Shown here: piece by piece, positions 1 to 8,196 of the stretch
How the letters are laid out: each line of letters begins with the position of its first letter
Numbering within the stretch: the stretch's first letter is position 1
NCBI RefSeq assembly: GCF_900100875.1
Contig: NZ_FNKQ01000001.1
Span: 744,001 to 808,000, forward strand
Direction of reading: 5' to 3'
DNA length: 64,000 nucleotides
Source of the DNA: Halopelagius longus
Lineage (GTDB): Archaea; Halobacteriota; Halobacteria; Halobacteriales; Haloferacaceae
Notes under the pieces: model-generated
Databases searched by the model: none
Told to the model about the DNA's origin: nothing
What the model saw: only the letters and a program-made list of their open reading frames with translations
Made by a program: the position numbers and the translations under genes

Positions 1-302
1 CGCCCCTCGTCGTCTTCGACCACGGCGACGGCCCCCACTTTCGCCGAGACGTGGCCCAACTCCTCGCGGAGCGATTCGCGGACGGCCGACGGCGGTACGT
101 CGAGGGCGCGCCCGTAGTAGTCGCTGACGAGTTCGAGGACGCGTTCGTACCGCTGTCGGTCGTACGCGTCCTCCGCCCCGTCGTTGTATTCGAGCCCGTT
201 CTGGGCGATGACGCGGAGTTCGTCTAACAGTTCGAGGATGGCGATACCCCCCTTCTCGGTTCCGTTCGCCTCGTCCGGTTCTCTGCGGAGTCCCCGTTGC
301 AC
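1..302 (-). CDS. NUDIX hydrolase, N-terminal part (runs off left edge)
   Basis: Only about the first 100 codons are inside the window. A GTG at 302-300 opens a frame whose residues 20-37 read GIAILELLDELRVIAQNG, followed by YDRQRYERVLELVSDYYG. This is the helical N-terminal domain that precedes the catalytic domain in a group of NUDIX hydrolases (Pfam Nudix_hydro_N), enzymes that cleave nucleoside diphosphates linked to another group such as ADP-ribose. The frame ends at the window edge just as the beta-strands of the NUDIX fold should begin (KVGAVAVVEDDEG). The NUDIX box itself is not visible, so the substrate cannot be inferred. No ATG lies upstream in frame, so GTG is the preferred start. 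Confidence 0.8.
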   Translation of the reverse strand, partial: MQRGLRREPDEANGTEKGGIAILELLDELRVIAQNGLEYNDGAEDAYDRQRYERVLELVSDYYGRALDVPPSAVRESLREELGHVSAKVGAVAVVEDDEG

Positions 303-429
303 GACCCGTCGTTTCCGACGGACGGATTTAGATTCGTCTGTTCGCGTCGAGGTTCGTATCGAAAGTTGGTCACAGTGTCTCCCCCGTTTCATCGCCGCCT
401 CGAACCGAGGCGACGGTGCCTTGGGACGG

Positions 430-624
430 TCAGGATTCGTCCGTCCCCTCGTCGGTGTGTTCGACCTGCCAAATCTCGATGTCCCAGTCCGGCATCTCCT
501 CCGAGGGCGATTGCACCAACCATCCCCCTTCGATATCGACGCCGTTTCGGTGCGCCTCCGCCAATAGGCTCCGCAGTTCGTCCGTGAACCCCCCGGCGGT
601 CGTCACACCGCTTTCTTCGGTCAT
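430..624 (-). CDS. Small acidic haloarchaeal protein, 64 aa
   Basis: This is a 64-residue acidic soluble protein with ATG at 624. The core reads DELRSLLAEAHRNGVDIEGGW and then a WDIEIWQVE strand, a helix-plus-strand arrangement resembling short uncharacterised haloarchaeal proteins. There is no signal peptide, membrane segment or metal motif. It lies just downstream of two other small genes on the same strand (634-825 and 822-1121), so it may be the last gene of a three-gene transcript. Its function is unknown. The short length is the main doubt, although GC-rich third positions support coding. Confidence 0.6.
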   Translation of the reverse strand: MTEESGVTTAGGFTDELRSLLAEAHRNGVDIEGGWLVQSPSEEMPDWDIEIWQVEHTDEGTDES

Positions 625-633
625 GGGTTTCGG

Positions 634-825
634 TTACCGGTCGACGGATACGGTGTGAGTAGACTGTATCCACGCCCTGTCGTTCTCCGGGTCCGTTATC
701 ATGGCGATGGTCCCGGAGCCGCTCTTGTATTCTGTGTACGTTTCTCGCACTATCTGCTCGGTTGATTGGTTCTCGTTGTTCACGACGTTTGCACTCCCCG
801 CGTTGTTCTCGCTCGTACCGCTCAC
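634..825 (-). CDS. Small DUF7331-like haloarchaeal protein, 63 aa
   Basis: The C-terminal half (YTEYKSGSGTIAMITDPEND then RAWIQSTHTVSV) resembles the short haloarchaeal DUF7331 family: a Y-E-t-x-D-G core, then a strand ending in AWI. I chose the GTG at 825 because it overlaps the TGA of the preceding HalOD1 gene as GTGA, a typical translational-coupling junction. The longer open frame reaching 861 would overlap that gene by 40 bases. There is no export signal. Function is unknown, but coupling to a HalOD1 protein suggests a shared signalling role (inference). Confidence 0.6.
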   Translation of the reverse strand: MSGTSENNAGSANVVNNENQSTEQIVRETYTEYKSGSGTIAMITDPENDRAWIQSTHTVSVDR

Positions 826-1121
826 TGCTGCTCCGAGACGTGGATACGACCGTAACTCCACACCGTCACTTCGAGACCCGCCATCTCGAAAGTCACTCTG
901 ACGTCTCCCTGTCGCGGCTGCCCGCCGCTCGGCGCTTGGAGGAGACTCGAGAGGGCGTCCGGATCGACGACGGAGTACAGCGGTTCGATTTCGACCGGGT
1001 CCGTGCCGACCACGTCCGAAACTGCATCGACGATACCGACGATTACCGATTCAGGCTCCTCAGCGTCGAATTCCACCATCGCATACCCGTCTGACTCATT
1101 GACGGCTAATCCGTTACCCAT
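822..1121 (-). CDS. HalOD1 output-domain protein, 99 aa
   Basis: This is a stand-alone HalOD1 domain. The N-terminal half has a helix (SVIVGIVDAVSDVVGTDP) and the signature EPLYSVVDPDALSSLL. The C-terminal half is the strand pair GDVRVTFEMAGLEVTVWSYG followed by RIHV. HalOD1 is known as an output domain of haloarchaeal histidine-kinase and response-regulator proteins and also occurs alone, as here, where its biochemical role is not established. The ATG is at 1121. It heads a small same-strand cluster whose next gene overlaps it by four bases. A second HalOD1 protein is encoded at 62541-62810. Confidence 0.85.
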   Translation of the reverse strand: MGNGLAVNESDGYAMVEFDAEEPESVIVGIVDAVSDVVGTDPVEIEPLYSVVDPDALSSLLQAPSGGQPRQGDVRVTFEMAGLEVTVWSYGRIHVSEQQ

Positions 1122-1228
1122 GTTACTGTAGAAGTAGTGAAGGCGGTTGAGAGATTGCGTTCATCACCTGCGTATTTATATAGTGCCGCCGCTCTCCGGC
1201 CGCAAAACTAACTCGCGACCGAATTATG

Positions 1229-1873
1229 TCATCTCTCGGACACCACGGTCGACTCGATCAACTGCTCCGACGCCCGTCTGAGGCGTCTCCCGCAGGCGGT
1301 CGAGGAGATACCCATCTCCTCGGCGAGTTCCTGCAGGGTTATCTCGCGCGGGTCGCTGAAGTACCCCCTGTCGAACGCCAGCAACAGCGCCTCTCGCTGG
1401 CCGTCCGTCAGGCCGAACCCGCCCCGCGTCGCGGCTTGGTCGTTCTGGTACATCGCCTTCACCCGGAAGGTGATGTTCTCCGCCTTGCAGTACTCCCGGA
1501 ACGCGGTGAGCGAGTCCAAATCGGGCAGGAGTGCGCGGAACCTCCAGCCCCCGTCGTCGTGGGCAATCTCGGACAGGTAGATGCCGAGTTCGGCCAGCTT
1601 GTACGTGACGAGCTTCGCCCGGTCGGTCAACTGCACCCGGTAGATGCGCCGGTCCTCCAGTTCCGCGACGAGGCGCGGGTCGGTCACGGTGTGGTCCGCG
1701 GCCAACACCTCCTCGAACCCCTCGAAGTTCCCCTCGACGCTGAAGAACAACACGAGCGCGTCCCCCGCTTGAACGGGCTGCGTCTCCGGTCGAATCTCCA
1801 CCTCCGTCATGGCCTCTATCGTGCGTCCGAGCACGAAGTCCGGGTGCGATACGTGAACTTCTGCTATCGTCAT
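1229..1873 (-). CDS. HTH_10 (bacterio-opsin activator type) transcriptional regulator
   Basis: A 214-aa DNA-binding regulator. The C-terminal third has the HTH_10 signature: LTDGQREALLLAFDRGYF, then DPREITLQELAEEMGIS and a recognition helix rich in arginine (GRRLRRASEQLIES). The first 140 residues match the mixed alpha/beta domain usually paired with HTH_10 (BAT GAF/HTH-associated type). No PAS or receiver domain is attached, so the input signal is unknown. The start is ATG at 1873. The upstream same-strand neighbour is another small regulator ending 73 bases away, so the two may be co-transcribed. The gene is intact and of usual length for the family. Confidence 0.88.
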   Translation of the reverse strand: MTIAEVHVSHPDFVLGRTIEAMTEVEIRPETQPVQAGDALVLFFSVEGNFEGFEEVLAADHTVTDPRLVAELEDRRIYRVQLTDRAKLVTYKLAELGIYLSEIAHDDGGWRFRALLPDLDSLTAFREYCKAENITFRVKAMYQNDQAATRGGFGLTDGQREALLLAFDRGYFSDPREITLQELAEEMGISSTACGRRLRRASEQLIESTVVSER

Positions 1874-1945
1874 CGAATCTATGCTGTGGTGGGGTCGTTC
1901 TGCGGAAGCGCGTTCCCGTGGTGGAGGGCTGAGTCATGCACGTTT

Positions 1946-2296
1946 TCAGTCGTCGGCGGGGTCGGCCGCGGCACCGGGTAACGTTTCGAGCGCGGAGCCG
2001 CCGCGTTCGGTCAGGGAGACGACGTCCGCCGTTCGCTCCGTCAGTCCGACCTGTTCGAGCTTCGGCAGGTGACGGTGGTGAAGCGAGAGAGCGACGTCCT
2101 CCGAGGCGGCGGCGGGTCGTTCGGCGCGTTCCCGCGTCGCAACCGCGTCCGCCAGTTCGTCGAAGGACGCCTCCCCGTCGTTCTCGCGGAGGTACGCGAG
2201 CGCGTACCGCCGCCGAGCGTCCGCCAGCACGTCGAAGAGAGAGTCGGTAGAGCAATCGACGAAGGTCGAAGGCCCCCACGTAGGTTCGGTGCTCAT
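1946..2296 (-). CDS. DUF7344-like winged-helix protein, 116 aa
   Basis: A small ArsR-like winged-helix protein: SLFDVLADARRRYALAYLRE (helix 1), ASFDELADAVAT (helix 2), and VALSLHHRHLPKLEQVGLTE (recognition helix and wing). The LHHRHLPKL block is the hallmark of haloarchaeal DUF7344 proteins. Three more members of this family lie in or near the chromosome parts of this window (48169-48525, 51031-51363), showing how expanded it is. No cysteines or ligand-binding domain are present. The ATG at 2296 follows a TATA-like ATTATC about 27 bases upstream on the minus strand, consistent with a leaderless transcript. Targets are unknown. Confidence 0.82.
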   Translation of the reverse strand: MSTEPTWGPSTFVDCSTDSLFDVLADARRRYALAYLRENDGEASFDELADAVATRERAERPAAASEDVALSLHHRHLPKLEQVGLTERTADVVSLTERGGSALETLPGAAADPADD

Positions 2297-2516
2297 CTAC
2301 ACGGTAGTAGTAGTACTAGGATAATGAGCGCGAGCCCAAACTGTTTAGGGAGTCGGGGAAATCGGAACCGCCAGAACGACCACGTCACCGCCGCTCGGCG
2401 ACCGTTTCGAGGCTTCCGCCCCACCTCTGAGACCGACGGAGCGCCCGGTACGAACCGTTTTCGCCCGGCAGCGTCGGTTTTTTCGGCCGGCCTAACAATC
2501 GAAACGACTTTGTTCG

Positions 2517-2532
2517 TTTAGGCTGGCCTAAA
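2517..2532. promoter_or_regulatory. DtxR/Idr-type iron-dependent operator candidate
   Basis: The sequence TTTAGGCTGGCCTAAA is an inverted repeat with arms TTTAGGC/GCCTAAA around a two-base centre. It lies five bases before the ATG at 2537. TTAGG...CCTAA palindromes are the known recognition form of DtxR-family iron repressors, including the haloarchaeal Idr proteins. A further half-site, GGCCTAA, sits at about 2488-2494. Its place over the expected transcription start of a metal-chelate binding-protein gene fits repression when iron is sufficient. Binding itself is inferred. Confidence 0.7.
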
Positions 2533-2536
2533 TCGT

Positions 2537-3687
2537 ATGGGGCCTGAATCTCGCGGACGCGAGACGGTGACGCGGCGCGACTACGTGAAGTACGGCGGCG
2601 CACTCGTCGGTGGCGGCCTACTCGCGGGGTGTACCGGCGGTAACGGGGCCGACCCGTCCGAAACGCCGGCCGAGACGGGACGACGGCCGCGGACGACTCG
2701 TACTCGGTGACGATGGAACCGGTCGGCACCGTCGAGTTCGAGTCCGTCCCCGAAACGTGGGTTCCGTACACCGGCGATTACGCGGACATGGGCGTCGCAC
2801 TGGGGCGGGCCGACGGCCTCGCCGCCGTCGGCGTCCGCGCCCGGTACGGCGCCCACCTGTACGAGGAACTCCCCGGCGTCTCCGTCGACAAGAGCGAACT
2901 CACGCAACTGTGGCAGGACGGCACCGGCAAGGAGGTGTACTACGAACTCGGCGCCGACGTCCACCTCACCGACCCGAACTTCATGGTGAACCGCCTCGGG
3001 TGGAGTCGGGAGGACGTCGACGAAATCGCGGAGAACGTCGGTCCGTTCTTCGGGAACACCGTCTTCTCGCGCGTATACGAGTGGCACGATTACGCCGACT
3101 ACACGCTGTACGAGGCGTTCGAGAAAGTCGCGGCGGTGTTCCGGGAACGGGAGCGTTACGAGGCGTTCGTCTCCCTCCACGACGAGGTTCTCGCGGACGT
3201 CCAAAGTCGGCTTCCCGAGGAGACGCCCGACATCGCGGTGCTTTACCCCGCCGAGGTTCCGCCCGAGTCGTTCTACCCGTACCTCGTCGGCGACGGCACC
3301 CAATCGAAACAGTGGAACGACCTGAACGTCGGCGACGCCCTCGCGGAGAACGACGTCACGGACGCGCAGGCGGGCGGCGGCACAATCGACTACGAGGCGC
3401 TTCTGGAGATAGACCCCGACGCCCTCGCCATCAGGCTCCAAGGCGAGATTACCGACGAGTACTTCGAGCAGAACATCGCCTCGCACCTCCGGAACCACGA
3501 CGTGGCGAGCGAACTCACGGCGGTGCAGAACGACCGCGTCGTCTACGGCGGCCTCACGTACCAGGGGCCGATCATCCACCTGTTCCAACTCGAACGGGCC
3601 GCGCAGGGCCTTTACCCCGAGGAGTTCGGCGACGAGCGACTGTTCGACCGACAGCGAGTCGCGGATATCGTCAACGGGGAGTTCTGA
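2537..3687 (+). pseudogene. ABC transporter substrate-binding lipoprotein (siderophore/cobalamin type), frameshifted
   Basis: The ATG at 2537 begins a Tat lipoprotein signal (VTRRDYVKYGG, then LVGGGLLAGC with the lipid-anchored Cys). This frame runs into TGA at 2708-2710. The frame from about 2680 to 3687 continues with DDSYSVTMEPVGTVEFESVP and the two-lobed fold of BtuF/FepB/FhuD-like proteins, e.g. GGTIDYEALLEIDPDALAIR and VYGGLTYQGPIIHLFQLERA. Adding one base at the G run 2677-2679 would restore a single protein of about 383 residues. The mature part would bind an iron-siderophore, haem or cobalamin outside the cell. No permease or ATPase gene is adjacent. The shift is either a real inactivating deletion or an assembly error in a short homopolymer. 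An alternative internal GTG at 2707 would give a product with no export signal. Confidence 0.82.
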
Positions 3688-3935
3688 CCGGCGCGGCGTC
3701 GACTTGAGAGCGCCGCGTCGCGGGCGAACACTCATATAAAAATTGGAACTGACCCTCGTAATCGAGCGTACGATCGTCGCGGAGAGGATGTCGTGCCCGG
3801 AAATAGTAGAAATAGAGACTGTCGTCCGATTCGGCAGATTTAGCTCCGTCGCCGTTCGACTGCTCCGAATTCCCCAATAAATCCGTCGTCGGACTCTGCG
3901 CGTGAACGGAGTTCCCACCGCAGAGGACTGTGAGG

Positions 3936-3942
3936 TATATTA
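3936..3942 (+). promoter_or_regulatory. TATA box for gamma-glutamyltransferase gene
   Basis: TATATTA is centred about 30 bases before the ATG at 3969, the spacing expected for a leaderless haloarchaeal transcript. It argues for 3969 as the start. An earlier in-frame start at 3930 would lie upstream of this box. Confidence 0.6.
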
Positions 3943-3968
3943 ATGACAATTGGCCGAGGGTACGGGCC

Positions 3969-5873
3969 ATGGACCGATCCGACGAGAGTCCGGCGGACGA
4001 ATCGAACGACGCGGAGACAGACGAGACGGCGGCGCGGTTCACGGCGACGAAGCGGGCGTTCCTGCGGGGTTCGGGCGTCGCACTGGGGGCGGGCGTGCTC
4101 CCGGCCGGGGCCGGTACCGCCGTGGGAACGACCGGCGGGAAGTCGAACTCCGTCGCGAAGGGAGGCGGCGGGATGGTTTCGAGCGTCCACCGGCAGGCGA
4201 CGAACGCGGGCGTCGAGGTTCTGAAGGACGGCGGGAACGCCGTCGACGCGGCGGTCGCCGTCCAGTTCGCCCTCAACGTCGTCCAGCCCCACTCCTCGGG
4301 AATCGGCGGCGGCGGGTTCATGCTCGTCTACAGCGCCGAGGAGGACGAGATAATCGCCATCGACAACCGGGAGCGTGCGCCCCTCGGGGCCCAGCCCGAC
4401 ATGTTCCTGAACGAACAGGGCGAGGAGGTTCCCTTCTTAGAGCGTCACACGAACGGGAAGGCGGTCGGCGTCCCCGGAACGCTGAAAGCCGCCGACGTGG
4501 CCGTAAAGCGGTTCGGAACGAAGGAACTCGGCGAACTCATCGAACCGGCCGTCGAACTGGCCGCGCCGGACGGAGAGACGGTCACCGTCGACGAGTTCCT
4601 CGCGGACTCGATCGCGGCCAACGTCGAGGAAGGGTCGTTCACGTCGACCGCAAAGGAGGTGTTCGCGCCGGGCGGCGACCCCCTCCAAGAGGGCGACGAA
4701 CTCGCCCAACCCGACCTCGCCGACACTCTCCGCACCATCCGCGACGAGGGCATCGGCCCGTTCTACAAGGGCGAAATCGCGGAGGACATCGCCGAGACCG
4801 TCCAAGGCGCGGCGCGGTACCGAAAGACGGGCGGGAACATGACCGTCGACGACCTCGGCCGGTACAACGTCGAGATTACGCGCCCCGTCCACGTCACCTA
4901 CGAGGGCGACGCGCACGACATCACCGTCCGGACGATGCGCTCTCCGACCTCCGGCGGGTACGTCATCGGGCAGATTCTCTCGCTGTTGGAACCGTTCGAC
5001 CTCGCGCAGTACGACCGCCGGTCGTTCGACGTCTACCACCGGATGATAGAGGCGTTCCAACTCGCGTTCGCCGACCGAAACGAGTACTTGGGCGACGAGG
5101 AGTTCGTTGACATCCCGTGGCAGGGGTTCCTCGACGAGGAGTACCTCGACGAACGGCGAAAGATCATCGACCCGAAGAAGGCGACGGCGGCGACGCGCGA
5201 ACCCGGCGACCCGTTCGCGTACCAACCCGGCGGGCAGTACTACACGAGTCCCAGAGACGTCGAGGAGGCCCAGAACGTCAGCAACGCCTCCGGAAACAAG
5301 GGGAAGAAGACCGGCACCGAGGAACCGTCCGGGCAGACGACGCACTTCACGACGGCCGACGCCGACGGCAACTTGGTCTCGTGGACCAGCACCATCGAGC
5401 AGTTGTTCGGGTCGGGAATCATGGTCCCCGGACGGGGGTTCATGCTCAACAACGAACTCACCGACTTCGACTCCGAACCCGGCGGACCGAACGAGGTTCA
5501 ACCCGAGAAGCGCCCCCTCAGCAGTACGAGTCCGACGATAGTCACGCGCGACGGCGACCCCTTCCTGACGGTCGGGTCCCCCGGCGGGTGGTCCATCATC
5601 CACACCGTCTCCCAGATTCTCCTCAACGTCGCGGAGTTCGGTATGGACATCGACGAGGCCGTCGCGGAACCGCGCGTCTACTCCGCCACGGGTACGTGGG
5701 TCCAAGCCGAGGGCGGCGTCCCCGACGGCGTCGTCGACGAACTGAACGCCGCCGGCCACGACGTCTCCGTCGTCGAGACCATCGGTAACGCGCAGTCCAT
5801 CCGCATCGAGGACGACGGCGAGTACGTCGGCGTCGCGGACAAGCGCCGGAACGGGTGCGCAAAGTCGCCGTAG
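3969..5873 (+). CDS. ggt: Gamma-glutamyltransferase, Tat-exported
   Basis: A 634-aa gamma-glutamyltransferase precursor, which transfers or hydrolyses gamma-glutamyl groups of glutathione-like peptides outside the membrane. Residues 27-45 (TKRAFLRGSGVALGAG) form a Tat-type signal in which the twin arginine is KR. The large-subunit start shows GGNAVDAAVAVQFALNVVQP and SSGIGGGGFML. The self-cleavage site and catalytic threonine are at about residue 457 (GQTTHFTTADADG). The small subunit follows with WTSTIEQLFGSG, GFMLNNELTDFD and the oxyanion-type GSPGGW. Length and motif order are normal for the family. Haloarchaea often use gamma-glutamylcysteine rather than glutathione, so that is a likely substrate (inference). 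It appears monocistronic. Confidence 0.93.
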   Translation: MDRSDESPADESNDAETDETAARFTATKRAFLRGSGVALGAGVLPAGAGTAVGTTGGKSNSVAKGGGGMVSSVHRQATNAGVEVLKDGGNAVDAAVAVQFALNVVQPHSSGIGGGGFMLVYSAEEDEIIAIDNRERAPLGAQPDMFLNEQGEEVPFLERHTNGKAVGVPGTLKAADVAVKRFGTKELGELIEPAVELAAPDGETVTVDEFLADSIAANVEEGSFTSTAKEVFAPGGDPLQEGDELAQPDLADTLRTIRDEGIGPFYKGEIAEDIAETVQGAARYRKTGGNMTVDDLGRYNVEITRPVHVTYEGDAHDITVRTMRSPTSGGYVIGQILSLLEPFDLAQYDRRSFDVYHRMIEAFQLAFADRNEYLGDEEFVDIPWQGFLDEEYLDERRKIIDPKKATAATREPGDPFAYQPGGQYYTSPRDVEEAQNVSNASGNKGKKTGTEEPSGQTTHFTTADADGNLVSWTSTIEQLFGSGIMVPGRGFMLNNELTDFDSEPGGPNEVQPEKRPLSSTSPTIVTRDGDPFLTVGSPGGWSIIHTVSQILLNVAEFGMDIDEAVAEPRVYSATGTWVQAEGGVPDGVVDELNAAGHDVSVVETIGNAQSIRIEDDGEYVGVADKRRNGCAKSP

Positions 5874-6122
5874 GCGGCGTCGGCGACTCGGACTTTTCGC
5901 GGTGGGGGTATTCCGCTTCGTCCGGCGAGCACACTCTCTCTACCGAGCGATCGAGACGGAACCTCAGGTATCGCCGGAACCGTCGAGCGCCGTCTCCGTC
6001 ACGTCGTCTTCGACCTCCACAACCGCTAACAGAAAGGATTCTATCGCCTCAGCGTCCACCTCGGTCGTCGCTTTTGTATTCCAACGAGATTCCGCAGTTG
6101 AGAGGAGGGGAAATGACTGTAT

Positions 6123-7040
6123 TCACTGGACTTTGGCTTTGGAAGCGCCGTTGAGCAAGTGGACGGCAATCCCGCCGAGAACGACGTTGAAACCGACGAG
6201 AACGGCGACAGCAGGAATCACCGTATTCCAGGGGCCCGAGAAGGCCGTCACGTTCAACACCGTCATCACATTCTGGCCGAGCATGAACGCTCGGACACCG
6301 TCGACGCCGTAGGTGATAGGATTGACCACCGCAACCGACTGGATCCATCCCGGAAGAACCTCGAGCGGGACAAACGCGCTAGAGACGAACAACAGCGGGA
6401 ACGTCAGAAGGTTGGCGATCATGGTCGTCGCCTCTTGATCGTGCGTTACGAGCGCGACGATGTTCGAGAACGCCATGAACGCGCCACCGAATATCACCGC
6501 AATCGCTACGACGCCAACGAAACCCAGCACCCCCGTCCGAAGGTAGCTCCCGACCGACGCGCCTGACTGAAGGTACAGCATCACGTAGCCAAGCAACAGG
6601 ATAATCGCGGTCTGGGCGGCAATTCGGACCACCTCTGACAGGACTTTGCCGAGGAACATTGCACCCCGGTCCATCGGTGAAGCGAGGAGTTTCTCGAACA
6701 TTCCCGTGTCCATGTCGTCGACTAATCCGATACCGGAGACCGCAGCCGCAGCGAGCGCGGACTGAATCACGATAGCCGGGGTGAGGTACGTAATGTAGTC
6801 GACGCCACTACCGAGCGTCTGAGCGAGTGCGCCGCCGACAACAGCGCCGAGGACTTCGGCCATCAGCACGAAGAAGATGACCGGCTGGATCAGCGATGAG
6901 AACGTCACGAAGGGGTTCCGGGACGTCTTGACGAGCCACCGCTTGACGCTGATCTGCACGTCCGCCGCGAAACCGTTCCCTGGAGCTTTTTGCGCGATGT
7001 CGCTTCCCGCGACATCGCCCTCGTCGGTGATGTTGCTCAT
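6123..7040 (-). CDS. ABC-2 type transporter permease
   Basis: A 305-aa integral membrane protein of the ABC-2 family (drug, antibiotic or polysaccharide exporters), with six hydrophobic segments. The first follows a basic cytoplasmic stretch (RWLVKTSRNPFVTFSSLIQP), and the conserved region near residues 100-130 reads GMFEKLLASPMDRGAMFLGK, the cytoplasmic loop typical of DrrB/NodJ-like permeases. The ATG at 7040 overlaps the stop of the ATPase gene by four bases, so the two are translationally coupled. Together they would form a dimeric exporter. The cargo is unknown. Confidence 0.9.
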   Translation of the reverse strand: MSNITDEGDVAGSDIAQKAPGNGFAADVQISVKRWLVKTSRNPFVTFSSLIQPVIFFVLMAEVLGAVVGGALAQTLGSGVDYITYLTPAIVIQSALAAAAVSGIGLVDDMDTGMFEKLLASPMDRGAMFLGKVLSEVVRIAAQTAIILLLGYVMLYLQSGASVGSYLRTGVLGFVGVVAIAVIFGGAFMAFSNIVALVTHDQEATTMIANLLTFPLLFVSSAFVPLEVLPGWIQSVAVVNPITYGVDGVRAFMLGQNVMTVLNVTAFSGPWNTVIPAVAVLVGFNVVLGGIAVHLLNGASKAKVQ

Positions 7041-8107
7041 TCGGTCGTCCCCCGTCCGGAGACAGTAGCGCTCCGTTCGTTCGTCCCATCTCGGTTAGAT
7101 GCCTCCGGACTCTCACCGGTGAGCGCAAGGAACACGTCGTCGAGCGTGGGCGACCGGACATCGAATCCCGTGACGACAACGTCAGCCTCGTGCAGCGCGA
7201 CGAAGAGTTTACTCACAGCCTCCCGAGCGCCTTCGGCTGTGATGGTGAATCCATCGTCCGTTGTTTCGATAGTCGCGGTGTCGAGGGCATCCGATTCACG
7301 CACTACTTCTATTGCACGTTCAGTCGCCTGTTCGGACGAGTCCGCCAGCGTCAGATCGAGAATATCGCCGCCGACAGCCGATTTGAGCGCCCTCGGGGTG
7401 TCAGTTGCGACGATTTTACCGTCCTGAATCACGGACAGGCGGTCACACAGCCGGTCCACTTCTTCGAGATACTGTGTCGTGAGAAACACCGTCGTTCCGC
7501 GTTCGTTGAGTCGCTCGAAGTAGTTCCAAAGGCGCATTCTGGCTTCGGGGTCGAGACCGGTCGTCGGTTCGTCGAGGAACACCAGCGGCGGTCGATGCAC
7601 GAGAACGGTGGCAGCGTCCAGTCGCTTTTTCATCCCGCCGGAGTAGTTCTCCGCTCGCTCGTCGGCAACGTCTGTGAGACCGACTAAATCGAGCAGTCTC
7701 TCGATACGTTTATCTTGCTCTGAGTCGGGGACACCGTACACCTCACAAGCGAACCGAATGTTCTCACGCGCGGTGAGTTCCTCGTCGACGCTGGTCTCTT
7801 GAGCCATGTAGCCGATGGATTCGGACACTGCCTGTGGCTCCGTTTCGACGTCGTATCCGTTGATACTCACCGAACCCTGATTCGGACGGAGCAGTGTCAC
7901 GAGGGTCTTGATAGTGGTCGTCTTTCCGGCACCGTTCGGGCCCAGAAAGCCGAAGAACTCGCCTTTCTCGACAGCGAGGTTGACACCGCAGACGGCTTCC
8001 GTACCATCTTCGTATGTAACGTGTACGTCGGTCGCATTAATTGCGAGTTGCTCTTCGTTCGACTGGCACGAGTTATCGGCCTGCATTCGGGGAGGTTGCG
8101 ACTCCAT
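7037..8107 (-). CDS. ABC transporter ATP-binding protein (DrrA-like)
   Basis: A 356-aa nucleotide-binding subunit for the neighbouring ABC-2 permease. Walker A is GPNGAGKTTT, the signature motif is NYSGGMKKRLDAA, and Walker B is PLVFLDEPTTGLDPEAR. These are followed by the H-loop position and a C-terminal extension of about 100 residues (DUF4162-like), usual in DrrA-type exporters. A TATA box at 8167-8176 drives the pair. The regulator gene at 8197-8883 lies immediately upstream on the same strand and is a plausible controller. The ATG at 8107 and an in-frame ATG seven codons later are both possible starts. Confidence 0.92.
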   Translation of the reverse strand: MESQPPRMQADNSCQSNEEQLAINATDVHVTYEDGTEAVCGVNLAVEKGEFFGFLGPNGAGKTTTIKTLVTLLRPNQGSVSINGYDVETEPQAVSESIGYMAQETSVDEELTARENIRFACEVYGVPDSEQDKRIERLLDLVGLTDVADERAENYSGGMKKRLDAATVLVHRPPLVFLDEPTTGLDPEARMRLWNYFERLNERGTTVFLTTQYLEEVDRLCDRLSVIQDGKIVATDTPRALKSAVGGDILDLTLADSSEQATERAIEVVRESDALDTATIETTDDGFTITAEGAREAVSKLFVALHEADVVVTGFDVRSPTLDDVFLALTGESPEASNRDGTNERSATVSGRGTTE

Positions 8108-8166
8108 AGCGGGATTTCATACTTCGGAGAGTTGCCCGCTAAGACTGTCTCTCATTCGTGCGGCAG

Positions 8167-8176
8167 TTTATATACC
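8167..8176 (-). promoter_or_regulatory. TATA box of the ABC exporter operon
   Basis: On the minus strand this reads GGTATATAAA, a near-ideal haloarchaeal TATA element, about 60 bases before the start at 8107. It implies a short leader and a promoter separate from that of the regulator gene just upstream. Confidence 0.6.
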
Positions 8177-8196
8177 CCGTCGAAGAACCGGTGGTC

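Noticed and set aside
2581-5759. Very long open frames opposite the ABC binding-protein and gamma-glutamyltransferase genes
   Set aside because: They mirror the GC-rich third positions of the true genes, have no recognisable domain, and lack promoters.
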